A stretch of 64,000 nt of DNA, taken from assembly GCF_002900095.1 (NCBI RefSeq), contig NZ_LLKN01000002.1, positions 2,728,001 through 2,792,000 of the forward strand, written 5' to 3'. Below the pieces are notes generated by a model. The model searched no databases. It was not told the origin of the DNA and was given only the letters and a program-made list of their open reading frames with translations. Origin of the DNA: Salegentibacter mishustinae. GTDB lineage: Bacteria; Bacteroidota; Bacteroidia; Flavobacteriales; Flavobacteriaceae. The first letter of the stretch is position 1, and each line of letters opens with the position of its first letter. Of the stretch, positions 17,058 to 26,769 are shown in pieces. The position numbers and the translations under genes were made by a program.

Positions 17058-18333
17058 AAATCTGCTTTAATAATGAATAATAATTCTGATGCTCGGAATA
17101 TTCAGAAAAATCCTGGTTTTTAAAAACTGCTTTAAAACTGCCACCTACTTTCTTTACCTCTTCCAGCATCTTTGCAACTTCGGAAGTTATTTTTTCAAAA
17201 TCATTATGCTCAACAATATTAGAATTGAAGACATACGGATGGATTTTTAAACCGAGAGTAGATTCGGTATTGATATCATAAAACAAAAAAGGACTACAGG
17301 TTCCTGCTCTAAAACCGGAAGCTTCAGGGTAGCCCATAGAATAATCTTGCGGGATTTCTAATTCGGTCAAAAAAGTATAAAATTCAGGAATATTCAAATT
17401 GTATTTTACATTAATAACCCTTTCCAGTGGTGTATGAACGGTGTTTTCCATACGTAATTTTTCCTTTCGCAGCGTTTTAAAATCTTCGTAAGCAAAATAT
17501 CCGGGAATTAAGCCAACCTTAGCATAATCACCTACATATTTAATGATAGAACGATATGGATTTCGATTGTAATTTATGTTGCGATCATACATAGAGAAAT
17601 CGCTCAACTGAAACATAAAAAGCAAGGAAACTTTATATTCTTTTATAAAGGCAATAAGGTCTTCAAAAATATTTATAGGATCTTTTTTTATTCTTAATAA
17701 CACCTGGATTCTATCTATAACCTTATTGAACTGCAGTTTTATTATATCGAGATGCATCCCGGCCAAACTTCTTAAAAATCCTTTATTCTGAAAATTAAAA
17801 ACGTGTTCTACGGCAATAATTGCGCGGCTATGAAACTCCCTTTCTTCAAGAGCGATCTCCGGAAATCTCTCCTGAAGGACTTCCTTAAATTTATAAGCCC
17901 AAATATCTACTACTGGAGATTGCAAAAAACCTTCCTGATATCCCACACTTTCTGAAGCCGGAAACCTACCTAAATCATCTTTTACGTGCGGTAAATATTC
18001 TTCATATCTACTCAGCAAAAAAAAGGAAGCGGCAAAAATATCAAACGGCAAAGCACTATTCTCCGATACTGGAAAGAAACAAGAATCATCGCCCCATGGC
18101 TGTACTTTTATTTCTACTTCACTTAAACCCTGCTCCATCAAGAGATCAACTTTTTGTATAAAAAGTTCGTTTCCCAGTGCTTGTTTACCATAGGAAAGCT
18201 TCACCCCCTCGTGAGCGATAAACTCTTCTATTTTTGAAGTGAATTTTATAGAAATTCCCAGAATATTTGTGCAAATATGTTTAAAAGTATAAACTATTCG
18301 CGGGGTGATTTTCTGGGTATAAATTAATAGCAT
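17044..18333 (-). CDS. Polysaccharide deacetylase-like protein (DUF7033 type)
   Basis: This 429-residue cytoplasmic-looking protein (no signal peptide) resembles the flavobacterial proteins annotated as polysaccharide deacetylase family with an N-terminal DUF7033 region. The N-terminal part (to about residue 150) contains KLSYGKQALGNELFIQ and FFLLSRYEEYLPH. The C-terminal part contains FRAGTCSPFLFYD and LGLKIHPYVFN, which look like late NodB-fold motifs. I do not see the canonical TFDDG and HxxxH metal motifs, so activity as a deacetylase is doubtful. It lies 9 bases after radC and overlaps the HAD gene, so it is within an operon. The physiological role is unknown. Confidence 0.7.
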   Translation of the reverse strand: MLLIYTQKITPRIVYTFKHICTNILGISIKFTSKIEEFIAHEGVKLSYGKQALGNELFIQKVDLLMEQGLSEVEIKVQPWGDDSCFFPVSENSALPFDIFAASFFLLSRYEEYLPHVKDDLGRFPASESVGYQEGFLQSPVVDIWAYKFKEVLQERFPEIALEEREFHSRAIIAVEHVFNFQNKGFLRSLAGMHLDIIKLQFNKVIDRIQVLLRIKKDPINIFEDLIAFIKEYKVSLLFMFQLSDFSMYDRNINYNRNPYRSIIKYVGDYAKVGLIPGYFAYEDFKTLRKEKLRMENTVHTPLERVINVKYNLNIPEFYTFLTELEIPQDYSMGYPEASGFRAGTCSPFLFYDINTESTLGLKIHPYVFNSNIVEHNDFEKITSEVAKMLEEVKKVGGSFKAVFKNQDFSEYSEHQNYYSLLKQIYEIR

Positions 18334-18342
18334 CTAAACAAT

Positions 18343-19044
18343 TTAAAGTACGCCTTCGTCTGCAAAGCTAAAGTATGATTTTTCGGTTACAATAAGATGG
18401 TCCAGCACCTTAATATCTAAACTTTGCGCGGCGGTTTTAAGCTTTTGTGTAAGTTGTTTATCGGCTTCACTGGGCTTTAAAGTGCCCGATGGGTGATTAT
18501 GCGCTAAAATTATTGACGTAGCACCAACTTCCAGCGCCTTTCTTAAAGTAATACGCACATCTACAAGCGTACCTGTTATTCCGCCTTTACTAAGCTGTAG
18601 TTGCTCAATAACTTTATTCGAATTATTAAGATAAATAATCCAGAATTCTTCGTGATAAAGCTCCCCTATTATGGGTTGCATCAATTCAAAAACCGAAGCA
18701 CTGGAGGTTATCTTCTTCTTTTCTAGAGCTTCTTCAGTTCTTCGCCGCCGGCCAAGCTCCATTGCGGCAACAATACTAACTGCCTTTGCCGGGCCAATTC
18801 CTTTAAATTCACACAGCTTTTTTACGGAAAGTTTCCCAAGATCACTCAGTTGATTTCCTGTGGAAGCTAAAATACGTTTACTTAATTGTACGGCAGATTC
18901 GTTTCTACTTCCAGAACCGATTAGGATAGCAATAAGTTCGGCGTCGCTAAGACTAACTTTGCCTTTATGAAGCAGTTTCTCCCTGGGCCGATCGTCTTCT
19001 GCCCAGGATTTAATACCAAAACCATTTTGATTTTCCTGCTCCAT
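18343..19044 (-). CDS. radC: RadC-family JAB/MPN domain protein
   Basis: This 233-residue protein has an N-terminal helix-hairpin-helix region (LCEFKGIGPAKAVSIVAA) and a C-terminal JAMM domain with the motif LAHNHPSGTLKPSEAD, whose two His and Asp would bind zinc. It opens with the family motif IKSWAEDDRPREKLL. RadC was once assigned to DNA repair, but its actual role is unsettled. Length and motifs are complete. It sits between mpl and the deacetylase-like gene in the same transcription direction. Confidence 0.92.
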   Translation of the reverse strand: MEQENQNGFGIKSWAEDDRPREKLLHKGKVSLSDAELIAILIGSGSRNESAVQLSKRILASTGNQLSDLGKLSVKKLCEFKGIGPAKAVSIVAAMELGRRRRTEEALEKKKITSSASVFELMQPIIGELYHEEFWIIYLNNSNKVIEQLQLSKGGITGTLVDVRITLRKALEVGATSIILAHNHPSGTLKPSEADKQLTQKLKTAAQSLDIKVLDHLIVTEKSYFSFADEGVL

Positions 19045-19109
19045 AGTTTTATAAAGATAAAAAATGATTCCTTATCCTTACTAAAACTATTTAAAATGAA
19101 GCGTTTATC

Positions 19110-20462
19110 TTAAAATAAGGCTTTTATGTCTTCCAGATTTAGATTCCCAAAAGTGCCGCTGCTCATTAAAAGCAAAACAGTATCGTTTAAATCTTTAGAC
19201 CGCAATATATCCTGTAAAACTGAAGTTTCAGAGACCACTTCCAGATCTGGTTCATTAAAAGCAGTTTTTATTTCATCCGCAGAAATAGGGTTCATTTGTT
19301 TTTGCGCAATCGCCTCGGGAGAATAGAAAACAATCGCTTCATCAGCTTTACTAAGCGTATTTTTATACTGCTGAATAAACTCGGAATTAAGACTACTAAA
19401 AGTGTGTAATTCTAAGCAAGCAATTAATTTTTTATCGGGATATTGTTCTTTTACCGCCATCGTGCTGGCCTTTACTTTAGACGGACTATGCGCGAAATCT
19501 TTAAATAGAACTCCATTATCACTTTCAAAGATCTTTTCCAATCTTCGGCTGGCACCTTCAAATTCCATCATTGCTTCATAGAAATCATCTTCATCAATTC
19601 CCATATGCTGGCAAATCCATTTGGCGCCGGCAAGGTTATTCATATTATGCCTACCGAAAATCTCTAAAGGCATATCGCCTTCTGAAGTTTCTAAAATAGT
19701 CTCCCCATCTTCCACGTGATATTCCGGAGTAAAATATGGGTGTTTCCTTATTTGATTTTCTGTATTTTCAGCAAGCTGTTTTAAGGTTTCATCTTCTTCA
19801 TTATACACCAGAATTCCACCTTTAACAATAGAATTTATAAAAATTCGAAACTGCTCAACATAATTTTCGAAACTTGGAAACACATTGATATGATCCCAGG
19901 CAATCCCGCTAAGCAAAGCGATATTTGGCTGGTATAAGTGAAATTTAGGACGAAGATCTATTGGGGAAGCAGGATATTCATCCCCTTCAATCAGCATAAA
20001 ATCGTTTTCATCACTTAAATGAATCGTATTTTCAATTCCCCTAACGGGCGCTCCCAGCAAGTAATCAATTTCCTTTCCGTGATAATGCATCACGTGAATT
20101 ATCATAGCGGTAATTGTAGTTTTACCGTGCGAACCACCAATAACTACACGGGTTTTCTCTTTGGATATTTCAAAAAGGTATTCAGGATAAGAATAGACTT
20201 TTAAGCCTAATTCCCTGGCTTTTTTCAACTCGGGATTATCGTTTTTTGCGTGCATCCCCACTACAACGGCATCCAGATCTTTAGTTATTTTCTCTGGGAA
20301 CCATCCAAAACTTTCAGGCAAAAGACCATGCTTTTCCAAAGCCGATTTAGAAGGATCGTAGATTGCATCGTCGCTTCCGGTGATATCATTTCCTTTTTTG
20401 TGAAGTGCAAGGGCTAGGCTATGCATAGCGCTACCCCCAATTGCTATAAAGTGAAGTTTCAT
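19110..20462 (-). CDS. mpl: UDP-N-acetylmuramate:L-alanyl-gamma-D-glutamyl-meso-DAP ligase
   Basis: This Mur-ligase family enzyme of about 450 residues reattaches recycled murein tripeptide to UDP-MurNAc in the cytoplasm. It has the N-terminal Rossmann motif IAIGGSAMHSLALALHKKG, the ATP loop VIGGSHGKTTITAMI, the central GDEYPASPID and C-terminal FAHSPSKVKASTMAVKEQ. The SPSK region and IGGSAM opening point to Mpl rather than MurC. The start is taken as ATG at 20462 (MKLHFIAIGG); an in-frame TTG lies three codons upstream. It precedes radC by 65 bases. Confidence 0.9.
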   Translation of the reverse strand: MKLHFIAIGGSAMHSLALALHKKGNDITGSDDAIYDPSKSALEKHGLLPESFGWFPEKITKDLDAVVVGMHAKNDNPELKKARELGLKVYSYPEYLFEISKEKTRVVIGGSHGKTTITAMIIHVMHYHGKEIDYLLGAPVRGIENTIHLSDENDFMLIEGDEYPASPIDLRPKFHLYQPNIALLSGIAWDHINVFPSFENYVEQFRIFINSIVKGGILVYNEEDETLKQLAENTENQIRKHPYFTPEYHVEDGETILETSEGDMPLEIFGRHNMNNLAGAKWICQHMGIDEDDFYEAMMEFEGASRRLEKIFESDNGVLFKDFAHSPSKVKASTMAVKEQYPDKKLIACLELHTFSSLNSEFIQQYKNTLSKADEAIVFYSPEAIAQKQMNPISADEIKTAFNEPDLEVVSETSVLQDILRSKDLNDTVLLLMSSGTFGNLNLEDIKALF

Positions 20463-20553
20463 TAGATTCAATTTCGTGTGCCATTAAATTGGCGATTTCC
20501 AATTCTTTTTAATGGCTGCAAATATAGTTAAGAGATAGGAAAATGTCTTTAGC

Positions 20554-21432
20554 TTACATCTCTAATATTTGTCGCTTAAGCTTTTCTGCCTCCGGAAAGT
20601 TGAATTTACTCGCCAGGGCTTTATTTACGTGCGTCAAAGCTTTATCCTGGTTATTTTGTGAAGCCTGAATTTGAGCAATATAATAATGTGCCCAGGCAGG
20701 AGATTTTAAATCCTTATAATTATAATTTTCAGCATATTCCTGTAAAAAATAAATAGCCGCATCTGGCATTATTTTTAGAGCCGCAGCCCTCTCCCCTAAT
20801 TCGTAATTTAGGTAATTGCGTTCTACAAGTTTTTTATTATCCAGAGCTTGCTGCAGGGCGTTTTTAACTGCAATCTCCATTAACTCTTCATTTCCCTCAT
20901 ATTTATGAATATATGCCTCGGCTAGATAGGCGTCTACTTTATTAATATTATGAAGTTCAGCTTTAAATTTCTCAGCTACATCCTTACTACCCCCAAGAAT
21001 AGCGGGCAATTGCATATAAAGCTCCACCAAAACCCGTCGTGCTTCAGCGTGGTTCCTATCCAACTCAGCAGCTTTATTTAAGTAAGTTTTAATATCACCT
21101 ATCATTAACGCTGCTTTAAGTTTAGAAATTTCCAGGGCTTTCATACCCATAGCGCCGCCAAGCTTAAAATTGTATCTTGGAGAATCGGGTTTGATTTCCA
21201 GCAATTTTTCGTAATAGTTTATCGCATCATCCCACCTTTTTTCAAACCCGGCAATATCACCTAAATATTCTAAAGCTTTCAGATCGTTAGGAAACTCTTT
21301 AAAAACAGATTTTGCCTTTTTTATTTCATTCTGATTGAGGAATTTTTCCCCAATTTCAAAATTGCTTTGCGCTCCGACGTAAGGAGAAAAACACAAGGCG
21401 AAAAGCAGAAAAGTAACGATATATCGAGTCAT
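20554..21432 (-). CDS. Secreted tetratricopeptide-repeat protein
   Basis: This 292-residue protein has a signal peptide (SPYVGAQ) followed by several TPR units, for example ALEYLGDIAGFEKRWDDAIN and YYEKLLEIKPDSPRYNFKLG, and a final unit near PAWAHYYIAQIQASQNNQDK. TPR folds bind other proteins; no enzyme motif is present. It is probably periplasmic. The gene is 91 bases upstream of mpl in the same direction and divergent from the large surface protein, so it might share regulation with either. Specific function unknown. Confidence 0.82.
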   Translation of the reverse strand: MTRYIVTFLLFALCFSPYVGAQSNFEIGEKFLNQNEIKKAKSVFKEFPNDLKALEYLGDIAGFEKRWDDAINYYEKLLEIKPDSPRYNFKLGGAMGMKALEISKLKAALMIGDIKTYLNKAAELDRNHAEARRVLVELYMQLPAILGGSKDVAEKFKAELHNINKVDAYLAEAYIHKYEGNEELMEIAVKNALQQALDNKKLVERNYLNYELGERAAALKIMPDAAIYFLQEYAENYNYKDLKSPAWAHYYIAQIQASQNNQDKALTHVNKALASKFNFPEAEKLKRQILEM

Positions 21433-21637
21433 ACTATTAATTTTTTCATAAATTTAATGTGGTTTAGCCGCATCAAACTACGACAGATTTTATCAAATGA
21501 ACAAAAAATCGGCCATGAATGATAAAATTTGTTAAACTCGTTATTAATTTAACTTACAATGTTAAAAATTATTTTAATATTTGTGCTGCTAAAATTTTTA
21601 AACCTAATACTAATAATTGAATTTTAACACCTAGCCT

Positions 21638-24600
21638 ATGCAAAATTTTACTTTTGGGAGGAAGGGAACAAATTGGTTCCTTTTCGCCTTTTTACTGTTA
21701 ATTGGAACCCTGCCTTCATTTGGGCAGAATGATTGTCCAGATCTGGATAATTTTAGTTTCTCTCAATCCCAAACTTTTTGTCTTACACAAACTGTTAGCG
21801 AACTAGATACCGATGGTTTCCCGGTTTACCAGACAGATGATAACGCGAATGATACTCAAGCCATCCCGCAAAATGAACTTCTTGCGGATGGAGAAACCTA
21901 TTTTGTAGGTGGAGAATCTGGACAATGTGAGCGTATTGCTATTGAAGTTACAGTTAATAGTCAACAACGACCCCAAAATACTATTACTAATAGTATTGTA
22001 GCAGGTTTTGAATTTACTACCTGTACACCAGCTAACTATTCCGCTGAAAATTTAGCGAATATTTTTGTTGCTTTAGATGATTACTCAATCGAAGTTTATG
22101 ACAGTGAGGAGTCTACCACACCATTAACGGGGCCATTGGTATCTGGAAACAGTTACTTTGTTGCCCAAGTACCTGATGGTTCTCAAGATTCGGGCAGCAA
22201 TACCTGTCCATCACAAAGAGTTGCTGTGGGGTTCAACCCAAATCAAATAGAAGCTCCTAGCGCAGCTACTGCACAAACTTTTTGTGAAGATGCGACAGTT
22301 GCAGACTTAGAAGCAGAAGGAACTTATGATAATACTCAAGCTATTAGATGGTATCGTTCTCAAAATGGAAATTCTCCATTAGCACCCTCTACACAACTAA
22401 TTGACGGCCAAACATACTATGCAGGCCAGGTAGTTAATGAGAGAGGAAGCCCGCTACCTCCATGTGAGACTCCTGCTGAAGATAGAGTTGCTGTTACGGT
22501 TGAAGTTATACCATCAGATTTAACTGAAGAAACTCAAAGATTTTGTGAATCTATAGGAGAAGGAAACAATTTTAGAGGTCCTGAGGTACAGGATTTAAGT
22601 CCTGCTGGAGAATGGTTTGCTGATGCAACCTCTACAGAACCTTTAGATCCAAATACTGAATTAGTTGATGAAGAAGATTATTTTAACAGAGCTGGCGATA
22701 ACGAATGTAGCCAATTAAGAGTTACTGCAGATTTTTTCTCAACTCCAAATGCTGGTAGCACTACTCAAACAAATTTTTGTGAGAATGCCGAACCTGAAAA
22801 TTTAGTGGATAGAATAAACGATTCTCAATTAGGCTCACCCGATCAAACAGGAACATTTTCCCCGGCATTATCTACAGGAACTAATATTTTTAATCCTGCT
22901 GATTATGAACCTGGTAATTATAACTTCACTTATATAGTAGAAGGAAATGATGATTGTCCAACCGACACTTCATCTATAACAGTTACCGTTCAGGAAAGCC
23001 CTAATGCCGGAGCAGATGTAGACGAGCAAGTTTGCACATCTGATTTAGAAGATATTTCGGCATTAATTACTGAGTTTTCTGGCTATTTAGAAGGCAGAGA
23101 TCAGGACGGGACTTTTGATAACAATTCAACTTCAGAAGTTGAAACATACAATTTGCAGGAATTGGGAGGTGCCTTATTTGCAGAATATCAGGCCAATCAA
23201 CCTAATGGAGTAGGAACTTATTCTTATACCTATACAGTTACCAATGATGAAACAGATTGTACAGATTCCTCTACAATTGTTTTAGAAATTTCACAATCGC
23301 CCAATGCAGGTGAAAGTCTCACTATTTATTTAGAAGACCGAGATGATTCAATTATTGATCTTTTGGCAGAACTTGGAGGTGATCCAGGTGGAACATGGGA
23401 TACAGGGAACGGTACATTTGATCCAACCACGGGCACTACTCCAGCTTCTTTCACCTATACAATAACAGGTCAAAATGAGTGTTCATCAAGTGCAACAGTT
23501 ACAATTCTTGATGAGCTTGTTGACTGTCCTGAAGTTACACAAACAGAACAATCATTCTGCGAATCTATAGGAGAAGGCAATAATTTTAGAAGACCTACAG
23601 TTTCTAACCTATCACCTGCTAATGCTGTTTGGTATGATTCAGCAGATAGTGAAACAGCTTTAGCTGATGATACAATTCTTGAAGATGGCGAAACCTATTT
23701 TGCAGGAAATACAAATGGAACCTGTGAAGATAGAGATTCAGTAATCGTAACTTTGGATGATTCGCCAAATGCAGGAGCTACTACTTTTATAACGGTATGT
23801 AGCACTGATGATTCTTTTGACATTCTTGACGTTTTAAACCCATCAATTCTCGGTGATGCAGATCAGGGCGGAACAATTTCTCCAGCATTAGCTAGCGGAA
23901 CTACAGTATTTGACCCATCAATTGATACAGCAGGCCAGTATACTTATACAGTACAAAGTACAAATGAAGACTGTCCAGATGACCTAGCTAGAATTACAAT
24001 AAGAGTACTTGAAGGACCAAATGCTGGAGAAAATGGAAGTATCGAATTTACAAGAGAGGATGATCCCGTTAATCTAATTACTTATTTAGGTGGTAATCCA
24101 GATTTAACTGGCACCTGGAGTCCAGGAAATGAAAATGGTGATTTCGACCCTGCTACAGACGAATCAGGGGTTTATACCTACACGGTAACTAATGATAACG
24201 AATGCCAAGATTTAGCTACTGTTACTGTAACATTCTCGGATGAACCAATTGAAGAATGTCCTGAAGTAACTCAAAGTGAACAATCATTCTGTGAATCTAT
24301 AGGAGAAGGAAATAATTTTAGAAGACCTACAGTTTCGGATCTATTACCAGCTACTGCAGTTTGGTATGTTTCAGCAGATAGTGAGACAGCCTTAGCTAGC
24401 GACACTATATTGGAAGATGGCCAAACCTACTTTGCAGGAAATACAAATGGAACCTGCGAAGAGAGAGATTCGGTAATCGTAACTTTGGATGATTCGCCAA
24501 ATGCTGGGTCTACTACTTCTATAACAGTATGTACCAGCGATGATGCCTTTGATATTCTTGACAAATTAAACCCATCTATTCTGGGTGAAGCAGAAGAGGG

Positions 24601-26743
24601 AGGAACAATAGCTCCAGCACTAGTAAGTGGAACAACTATTTTTGACCCATCTGTAGATACGGAAGGACAGTATACCTATACAGTACAAAGTACAAATGAA
24701 ACCTGTCCTGATGATGAAGCTATAATCACAATAACAATAGATGATACATTAGAGGCTGATGCAGGTAGTGATGTTGAGGATATCATTGTATGCTCAACCG
24801 ATGCGGATATTAACTTATTTAACTATTTAAGTGGGGATGTAGGACAAGAAGGTTATTTTGAAGAATTAGAAGACGGGATTTTCAGCCCCTCTAATAACGG
24901 CGCAGGAACTTTCACCTTTACTTTTACAGTAGATCCTACTTCCGATTGTGTAATAGGAAGTGATTCTGCTATTTATTCAGTAGAAGTTCTCCAGGGACCT
25001 AATGCTGGTGATAATGGAAGTATCGAATTTTCTAGAGAGGATGATCCCGTTAACTTAATTAATTATTTAGGCGGAGATCCAGATGAGGGTGGCTTGTGGA
25101 GTCCAGGTAGTGAAAATGGTGATTTCGACCCTGCCACAGGCGAATCAGGAGTTTATACCTACACGGTAACTAATGATAATGAATGTCAAGATTCAGCTAC
25201 TGTTACTGTAACATTCTCTAATGAACCAATTGAAGAATGTCCTGAAGTAACCGAGAGTGAACAAGCTTTCTGTGAATCTATAGGTGAAGGCAATGAATCA
25301 AGACAACCTACAATTTCGGACCTATTACCTGCTAACGCGGTATGGTATGACTCAGTAGAAAGTGAAACAGCCCTAGCAGATAACACTGTACTTATAGATG
25401 GTCAAACCTATTTTGCAGGAAATACAAATGGAACCTGTGACGACAGAAATTCTGTTACAGTTATTTTAGATGATTCACCAAATGCAGGAGCTACTACTTC
25501 TCTAGAAGTATGTACCAGTGATGATGCTTTTGATATTCTTGACGTTTTAAACCCATCTATCCTAGGTGAAGCGGAAGAGGGAGGAACAATATCTCCAGCG
25601 CTGGCAAGTGGAACAACTATTTTTGACCCATCTGTAGATACGGAAGGACAGTACACTTATACCGTTTCAAGCACAAACGACGCCTGTCCTGATGATGAAG
25701 CGATAATCACAATTACTTTCGCTGAAGGCGCCAACGCCGGTGAAGATATGAACGTAACAGTTTGTTCAAATGACGATCTTCAGGATCTTTTCACATTGAT
25801 CTCTGTAGATGCAGATATGGATGGTGAGTTCACTTTAGATGGAGAAGTTATTACCGACGGTATTATGGATCCTTCAGCTTTCGAAGCTGGAACCTACGAG
25901 GTTGTTTATACAGTGATGGCTGAAGATGATCAATGTGGCGGCGATGATACAGCTACAATCACAATAACACTTGGTGAAGCTCCAGAAGCTCCAACAACTG
26001 GTGATGCTGTAGCATTCTGTGCTATAGATGGTGCAACCGCAGCTTTACTTGACGCTGAAGGTACTAACCTAACCTGGTATTCGGACGCTGACCTATCTAT
26101 GATGGTAAACGAAGAAGACCTATTGGTAAATGGTGAATACTACGTAACTCAAACTGCAGATAACGGATGCGAATCTGAAGCTGCAATGATTATGGTTAAT
26201 ATCGTAGACTCTCCTGCACCAACGATTAGTTCAGATTACGAATTATGTGCATTTGATAATCCAACACTAGCAGATCTTACTGCCGAAATCAACGAAACTG
26301 GTGAAGTTACCTGGTACGAATCAGCAGATAGTATGACCGCGTTAAGCAACAATGCTATGCTAACTGATGGAACTACTTATTACGCTACACTTATTTCAGA
26401 TAACGGTTGCGAAAGTTCAGAAAGATTAGCTGTTACAGTTACTCTAGAAGACTGCGCATTACTATTCCCAGAAGCGATTACGCCAAATGGAGATGGTAGA
26501 AATGATAGGCTAGTTATAGAAAATATTGAAAGCGAATATCCAAACTACAACATTACAATCTTTAACAGATGGGGTAATGCAGTGTACAAAGGTAACGCCT
26601 CTACTCCTACCTGGGATGGAACTTCTAACCAATCCGGTAGTCTGGGAGACGATGTACTACCTGTAGGTGTATATTTCTATGTGGTAGACTTTAACGACGG
26701 AAGCACAGAGCCTCGTCAGGGTAAAGTATACTTGAACAGATAA
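21638..26743 (+). CDS. Large secreted repeat protein with type B (CHU_C) T9SS sorting domain
   Basis: This 1701-residue surface protein has an N-terminal signal peptide (cleavage near LPSFGQ) and a C-terminal gliding-motility-associated domain of about 95 residues starting LLFPEAITPNGDGRND and containing FNRWGNAVYKG. That is the type B signal for secretion through the type IX system. Between them are Ig-like, very acidic modules with paired Cys and recurrent phrases such as QTYFAGNTNGTC, SPNAG and SGVYTYTVTNDNEC. Some modules are nearly identical at DNA level. The product is probably an adhesin or gliding-surface filament. It is followed by PorP/SprF and OmpA genes in one operon, the usual companions for type B cargo. 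Confidence 0.9.
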   Translation: MQNFTFGRKGTNWFLFAFLLLIGTLPSFGQNDCPDLDNFSFSQSQTFCLTQTVSELDTDGFPVYQTDDNANDTQAIPQNELLADGETYFVGGESGQCERIAIEVTVNSQQRPQNTITNSIVAGFEFTTCTPANYSAENLANIFVALDDYSIEVYDSEESTTPLTGPLVSGNSYFVAQVPDGSQDSGSNTCPSQRVAVGFNPNQIEAPSAATAQTFCEDATVADLEAEGTYDNTQAIRWYRSQNGNSPLAPSTQLIDGQTYYAGQVVNERGSPLPPCETPAEDRVAVTVEVIPSDLTEETQRFCESIGEGNNFRGPEVQDLSPAGEWFADATSTEPLDPNTELVDEEDYFNRAGDNECSQLRVTADFFSTPNAGSTTQTNFCENAEPENLVDRINDSQLGSPDQTGTFSPALSTGTNIFNPADYEPGNYNFTYIVEGNDDCPTDTSSITVTVQESPNAGADVDEQVCTSDLEDISALITEFSGYLEGRDQDGTFDNNSTSEVETYNLQELGGALFAEYQANQPNGVGTYSYTYTVTNDETDCTDSSTIVLEISQSPNAGESLTIYLEDRDDSIIDLLAELGGDPGGTWDTGNGTFDPTTGTTPASFTYTITGQNECSSSATVTILDELVDCPEVTQTEQSFCESIGEGNNFRRPTVSNLSPANAVWYDSADSETALADDTILEDGETYFAGNTNGTCEDRDSVIVTLDDSPNAGATTFITVCSTDDSFDILDVLNPSILGDADQGGTISPALASGTTVFDPSIDTAGQYTYTVQSTNEDCPDDLARITIRVLEGPNAGENGSIEFTREDDPVNLITYLGGNPDLTGTWSPGNENGDFDPATDESGVYTYTVTNDNECQDLATVTVTFSDEPIEECPEVTQSEQSFCESIGEGNNFRRPTVSDLLPATAVWYVSADSETALASDTILEDGQTYFAGNTNGTCEERDSVIVTLDDSPNAGSTTSITVCTSDDAFDILDKLNPSILGEAEEGGTIAPALVSGTTIFDPSVDTEGQYTYTVQSTNETCPDDEAIITITIDDTLEADAGSDVEDIIVCSTDADINLFNYLSGDVGQEGYFEELEDGIFSPSNNGAGTFTFTFTVDPTSDCVIGSDSAIYSVEVLQGPNAGDNGSIEFSREDDPVNLINYLGGDPDEGGLWSPGSENGDFDPATGESGVYTYTVTNDNECQDSATVTVTFSNEPIEECPEVTESEQAFCESIGEGNESRQPTISDLLPANAVWYDSVESETALADNTVLIDGQTYFAGNTNGTCDDRNSVTVILDDSPNAGATTSLEVCTSDDAFDILDVLNPSILGEAEEGGTISPALASGTTIFDPSVDTEGQYTYTVSSTNDACPDDEAIITITFAEGANAGEDMNVTVCSNDDLQDLFTLISVDADMDGEFTLDGEVITDGIMDPSAFEAGTYEVVYTVMAEDDQCGGDDTATITITLGEAPEAPTTGDAVAFCAIDGATAALLDAEGTNLTWYSDADLSMMVNEEDLLVNGEYYVTQTADNGCESEAAMIMVNIVDSPAPTISSDYELCAFDNPTLADLTAEINETGEVTWYESADSMTALSNNAMLTDGTTYYATLISDNGCESSERLAVTVTLEDCALLFPEAITPNGDGRNDRLVIENIESEYPNYNITIFNRWGNAVYKGNASTPTWDGTSNQSGSLGDDVLPVGVYFYVVDFNDGSTEPRQGKVYLNR
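23525..24010 (+). repeat. Adhesin repeat module A, copy 1
   Basis: A coding repeat of about 485 bases beginning at TGTCCTGAAGT, encoding a module with CESIGEGNNFRRPTV, LEDGETYFAGNTNGTC and FDILDVLNPSILGDADQGG. Copies 2 and 3 differ from it only at scattered bases. A diverged relative starts near 22528. Confidence 0.85.
24014..24256 (+). repeat. Adhesin repeat module B, copy 1
   Basis: A module of about 240 bases encoding GPNAGENGSIEF, DDPVNLITYLGG and SGVYTYTVTNDNECQD. It lies directly between module A copies 1 and 2; the second copy is at 24995. Confidence 0.85.
24257..24745 (+). repeat. Adhesin repeat module A, copy 2
   Basis: Nearly identical to copy 1 at DNA level over about 485 bases, with long runs of exact identity such as the stretch coding AGNTNGTC and the stretch coding VIVTLDDSPNAG. 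It is separated from module B copy 2 by an extra Ig-like module (about 24750-24990). Confidence 0.85.
24995..25237 (+). repeat. Adhesin repeat module B, copy 2
   Basis: Repeats the B module of 24014 with few changes (GENG to GDNG, YLGGNPDLTGT to YLGGDPDEGGL), again followed directly by an A module. Confidence 0.85.
25238..25722 (+). repeat. Adhesin repeat module A, copy 3
   Basis: Third copy of the A module, slightly more diverged at its 5' end (CESIGEGNESRQPTI) but nearly identical to copy 2 from the SPNAG codons onward. Confidence 0.85.
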
Positions 26744-26769
26744 TATAAAAGGATAAACATTAGAAAGAA

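Noticed and set aside
21638-26743. Repeats that might be taken for a CRISPR array
   Set aside because: The repeats are hundreds of bases long, in frame and inside one protein gene; there are no short repeats with unique spacers and no cas genes.
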